Origin: Physcia stellaris
Taxonomy: Eukaryota > Ascomycota > Lecanoromycetes > Caliciales > Physciaceae
Length of the DNA: 64,000 nucleotides
Direction of reading: 5' to 3'
NCBI GenBank assembly: GCA_018902385.1
Contig: JABSSW010000007.1
Location: 1-64,000 of the forward strand
Numbering within the stretch: the first letter of the stretch is position 1; each line of letters begins with the position of its first letter. Position numbers and translations under genes: made by a program. Shown in pieces: positions 60,550-64,000 of the stretch. Below the pieces are notes generated by a model that was given only the letters and a program-made list of their open reading frames with translations, had not been told where the DNA came from and searched no databases.

Positions 60550-63231
60550 ATGTTCCAGCCTTCACCACCAATGTTTGCAATGCCTGCGATGTCTGGGGAA
60601 GAAGATCCCTCACGGGATGGTCTAGCTGGTGCCCTTGCAGAGATACACGATACACTGTTGTCTATCCAACAAGATTATCGCCAGCTCACCAGTACGGTTG
60701 AGGCTATACAAGGGAGAGTCAACATACTTGCAGGTATTAAGGAAGTAACGGATACCGCTGCATCAGGTCAAGGCCCGGATGGTGAACAAGCTGTGTCACT
60801 TGAGACGAAAGTTGAGGAGGCGCCTCGAGCTTTGACTGTCAATTATGAAAATACTCCTAGCGCTACTGTAGAGACAAAGCCGTCTCCGTCAGCTCGGAGC
60901 TCTGCTACTTCGTCACGCATCATTTTAACGACTTATCCCGGGCAAGCAGGTATGTCTTTTCCAGAAATGTGCTATTCTGTCAAATTCTCCCGGAGTCGAA
61001 GAACGTGTTCCTTGAGAATGCGTAAAGGACTGATTTTGTAATTCAACGCTTACCCGAGACTGGCCATGCTAACTTCCAACAGGCATCGATCCTATCATCA
61101 TGAACTGGGGACATTCAGACCCCATTTTGAGAGGGGTAGGTCGTTTCAGAGCATGTTGATCTCTTTTTGGGACTCATTTCAGGTCGTAAGACATCTCATA
61201 GTAGCATTGTGTGTGCTAGAGAGATGTATCGCAACTTTACTATGAACTTGAATTGGGCAATGCTGACGTGGAATTCGCTAATAGCCTGTTGTTGTTTCTC
61301 GTGGCCAGAATACTCTTCGGCGTCGCAACGGTATGTCTCCATCTTCATCAAGCAGGCTGTATTTTCTGTCTGGCATTTCTACGGCATTGGAGGATATTTT
61401 TGGGACTCTCCTACACCTGGCGATATACCGCGGTCAAACGGTAGCATCTTCTGTTGTACCGACTTTGCACTGTGCGGGATATACCCACGTGTGTCTGCCT
61501 GCTTATGCCTCTGATTGCCTCTTTGGTCGCTTGATCTGATCTGCCTACTCACAGCAATCGGCGCACACGGGGGCTCGTACTCTATATACCACGCACTGGC
61601 GGTTGCTAGCAAGAACATTAATCTAGAGCACAAGCCAGATTTTACGAACACAGAACCAGCCGTCAATATCGGACCATTTCCACAATGGTCTGATGCTAAG
61701 AAAATTGTCTCCATGGATCCTCTTGGACATCTTGCGCCGTGGTTATTTTCAGACATGATCCGCGATCACAACGTCCAAATACGTCCCACCATTGCAATTA
61801 CAAAAGCTCACATGAAGCTTCCAGAACTCGAACAAAGCGTCCAGGCCGGCCGGCTAGTCCCTGATGGCAAGATTTGTCTCAATGGCACAGGAGAGTTGGC
61901 TGTCACCAAATTTGCCGTGGAACCTGTTTGGTGGTTACCAGGTGTGGCGGAACGATTCGGGATTGGTGGGTTCATGCTTGCTACAAGAAGCTATTCGACG
62001 CCATGCAGCTGCTTAAAATTGTGTAGATGAGGGAACGCTGAGAAGGTCATTATTCGAGAACACGGGCGGATCCTTCCCAGAACTAATAACTCGAGGCGAT
62101 ATCAAGCTCTACCTTCCTCCGATTGGAGGCCTGACTGTTTACTGCTTTGGAGATCCAGCGAAAATGTCAGATGCCAATGTTCGCCTTGCACTTCGGGTGC
62201 ATGATGAATGCAACGGAAGTGATGTATTTGGCTCTGATATATGTACATGTCGCCCGTACTTGATATGTACGTGTTCCTGGGGTCTTTCCTTTCCTTCATA
62301 GATCTTCAGTTGATTTTCAACAACTATCATGGGAACGATCTACTCCAGACACTGCTCTTGTAGATGAACGCTTACCCGGCGATGGCAATGCTGACTCTGA
62401 AATCACGAACAGTTGGTGTTGAAGAGGCAGTTAAAGAAGCCCAGCAAGGTGGAAGCGGTGTGGTCATATATTTCCGGAAAGAAGGTCGCGCTTTAGGCGA
62501 GGTCACTAAGTACTTGGGTAAGCCTTTACTTATGCTCCGGCTTTACGCTCTAGTTGGTGCCATGAGCAATGTGCCCGTGGTCTATGTTGGAGATGTCTAA
62601 AAATTCAATAAATATCCAAGGATGCATGCGCTGACTCAGTGTCATGAAAGTGTACAACGCACGGAAACGTGGCTCGGACCGGGCAAGCGAGTATTTTCAA
62701 CGGACAGAAAACATTGCCGGAGTAAAAGACATGCGATTTCAAGCTCTCATGCCTGATGTCCTACACTGGCTTGGGATTACCAAAATCGATCGTATGCTGA
62801 GGTTCGTATGTCTTTTCGCAGCGTTGTCTTCCGTAACTAGATTTGTTTTGGATCTTTAAGATATCTTGCAGGAAAGACTTCCTTAATCTGACTATGCTGA
62901 CTCCGAAATCTCCTACAGCATGTCCAACATGAAACACGACGCAATCGTTGAACAAGGCATCCCGATTCATGAGCGAGTACCAATACCTGAGGAGCTTATA
63001 CCAGAGGATAGTCGGGTAGAGATAGATGCGAAAATCCATGCCGGATACTGTACATACTTTGCTCCTTAGCACAGCCAGAAATGCTAACGTCTGATTAGTC
63101 ACAACGGGAAAGGTCATGAATATAGCAGAGCTATCAGAGGTACGAGGTCGTGCATGGGAAGACGTCGATGTAAGTTTGATTAGACGTATTCATGTCAGAT
63201 ACAGCCACTGACAAAGATCGCACAGCACTGA
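60550..63231 (+). CDS. URC1: URC1, GTP cyclohydrolase II-like uracil-catabolism enzyme
   Basis: Ten exons (60550-60949, 61083-61135, 61285-61330, 61555-61965, 62027-62266, 62413-62517, 62651-62801, 62919-63049, 63099-63169, 63199-63231) sum to 1641 nt, 546 aa. Landmarks are W-G-H-S-D-P-I-L-R-G-P-V-V-V-S-R, G-A-H-G-G-S-Y, and in the GTP-cyclohydrolase-II-like domain R-V-H-D-E-C with C-T-C-R-P-Y (zinc-binding Cys). Then come Y-F-R-K-E-G-R-A-L-G-E and V-S/L-S-M-S-N-M-K. In Lachancea kluyveri URC1 is required to use uracil as nitrogen source. The first 130 residues are poorly conserved and the start could also be the ATG at 60,460. The zinc Cys set appears intact. Confidence 0.92.
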
Positions 63232-63919
63232 AGTGCGGTGCCTATGCAGCCACCGTAATAAGTTGGCGCTGGCAGTTTGGCCAAATCATCATTCAATCAT
63301 GTCCATCATGCTGGAGTAATACCGAGGCCCACGGAGGAGGAAACGCTGAGCCGCTCGAGAAATGGTTGGCAGATAACATGCAAAGATCAGGGCAGGACTT
63401 CACAATCTTGATAATTGCCAATGGCAACTCCATTCGTTTGCTCTATCTTCCAATGAGAGACGAACCTTAGGTGCTTGAGCTTTCAAATCAGCTTTCTGTG
63501 TTCTGAAGTACAGTAGACATCCAACCATCTGTGGCCTGTAGTGTTGTTTGCAGGATTCCTCCTGCCTCGAGAGTGCTTTAGCTTTGCCATACTCTAGTAC
63601 GAAGTACACACCCAGAGAAAAACATAACCCTAGCCCTTCAAGGAGCGGCTACCGGGCCGGCTATTGTTCTGTATCAATCTCAAGGTACATGTACGTACTC
63701 AACATTGAGCTTAAGGTACTCAACCTTATCCTTCACTTTCTCAGTCATTTGGACGTGAGCAACTCTGCTGTTGGCTCTCGAATCACTTGTTGGGCCTTTA
63801 ACCGCCACCACCTCTATTGCTTCTCAAACTCTATGGACCTACAATGGTACTCTTGCCTCGGTCTTCCTATAGCTACGGAGACTTGAGGTACTATAACCCA
63901 GCCAGAATCTGAACGAGCT
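63232..63919. other. Intergenic, right edge
   Basis: About 690 bp. Frames at 63,192-63,470 and 63,548-63,886 show no recognisable motif; the first overlaps the end of URC1 in another frame. Confidence 0.4.
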
Positions 63920-64000
63920 ATGGCAAGCCCGGTGCAAATTGGAAGTGGTCAGTCGCCCACTAGCACCGCGTCAACGAGCAAAGGCCAAGCGGCAAGACGA
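63920..64000 (+). CDS. Possible 5' end of a gene, cut by window
   Basis: An ATG at 63,920 opens a frame of 27 codons that runs off the window, rich in Ser, Thr, Gly and Ala (M-A-S-P-V-Q-I-G-S-G-Q-S). Disordered N-termini of fungal regulators look like this, but the frame is too short to identify. Confidence 0.35.
   Translation, partial: MASPVQIGSGQSPTSTASTSKGQAARR

Overview
The window is nuclear DNA of a filamentous ascomycete fungus, most likely Pezizomycotina. The evidence is short GT-AG introns of about 40-110 nt, compact housekeeping genes of typical fungal architecture (class V myosin, P5B ATPase, RPS1, WAPL, URC1), a fungal-type cytochrome P450, and a sharp split between an AT-rich transposon block and a gene-rich part. 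The species cannot be read from the sequence. LAYOUT. (1) 1-17,455 is an extremely AT-rich block with no intact gene. It holds two decayed Ty3/gypsy-type LTR retrotransposons placed head to head. Copy A is on the minus strand (about 1-7,532). Copy B is on the plus strand (9,581-16,702), with 229-bp TG...CA LTRs and a C-terminal chromodomain. A 439-bp MITE-like element sits inside the right LTR of copy B. The block is saturated with C-to-T change in an unusual context: C survives almost only before A or G (CpA, CpG), while CpC and CpT (and GpG, ApG on the other strand) are nearly gone. Classical RIP attacks CpA, so this looks like a RIP-like process with different (CpY) specificity, and it is the main novelty here. 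(2) 17,630-64,000 is an ordinary gene-dense region with 17 recognisable genes plus one partial reading frame at the right edge. In order: IMO32/ABHD11-type hydrolase (+), ribosomal protein S1 (-), CFA-synthase/CNMT-like methyltransferase (-), YPK9-type P5B ATPase (-), NAP1 (+), phosphoglycerate dehydrogenase (-), myosin V (+), family-31-like glycosyltransferase (+), ZUP1/Mug105 peptidase (+), a cytochrome P450 lacking its heme cysteine (-), FAP7 (+), HAM1/ITPase (-), seryl-tRNA synthetase (-), Rheb GTPase (-), WAPL (-), uracil phosphoribosyltransferase FUR1 (+), ELF1 (-) and URC1 (+). For most genes I could trace every exon so that the summed coding length is a multiple of three. FUNCTIONAL THEMES. 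Most genes are unrelated core functions, with no biosynthetic cluster. FUR1 and URC1 lie about 1.8 kb apart with only ELF1 between them and both belong to uracil metabolism. The P450 appears to be a decaying gene. Intergenic spacers hold diverged direct repeats around the phosphoglycerate dehydrogenase gene, a degenerate 16-bp tandem array and two hairpins.
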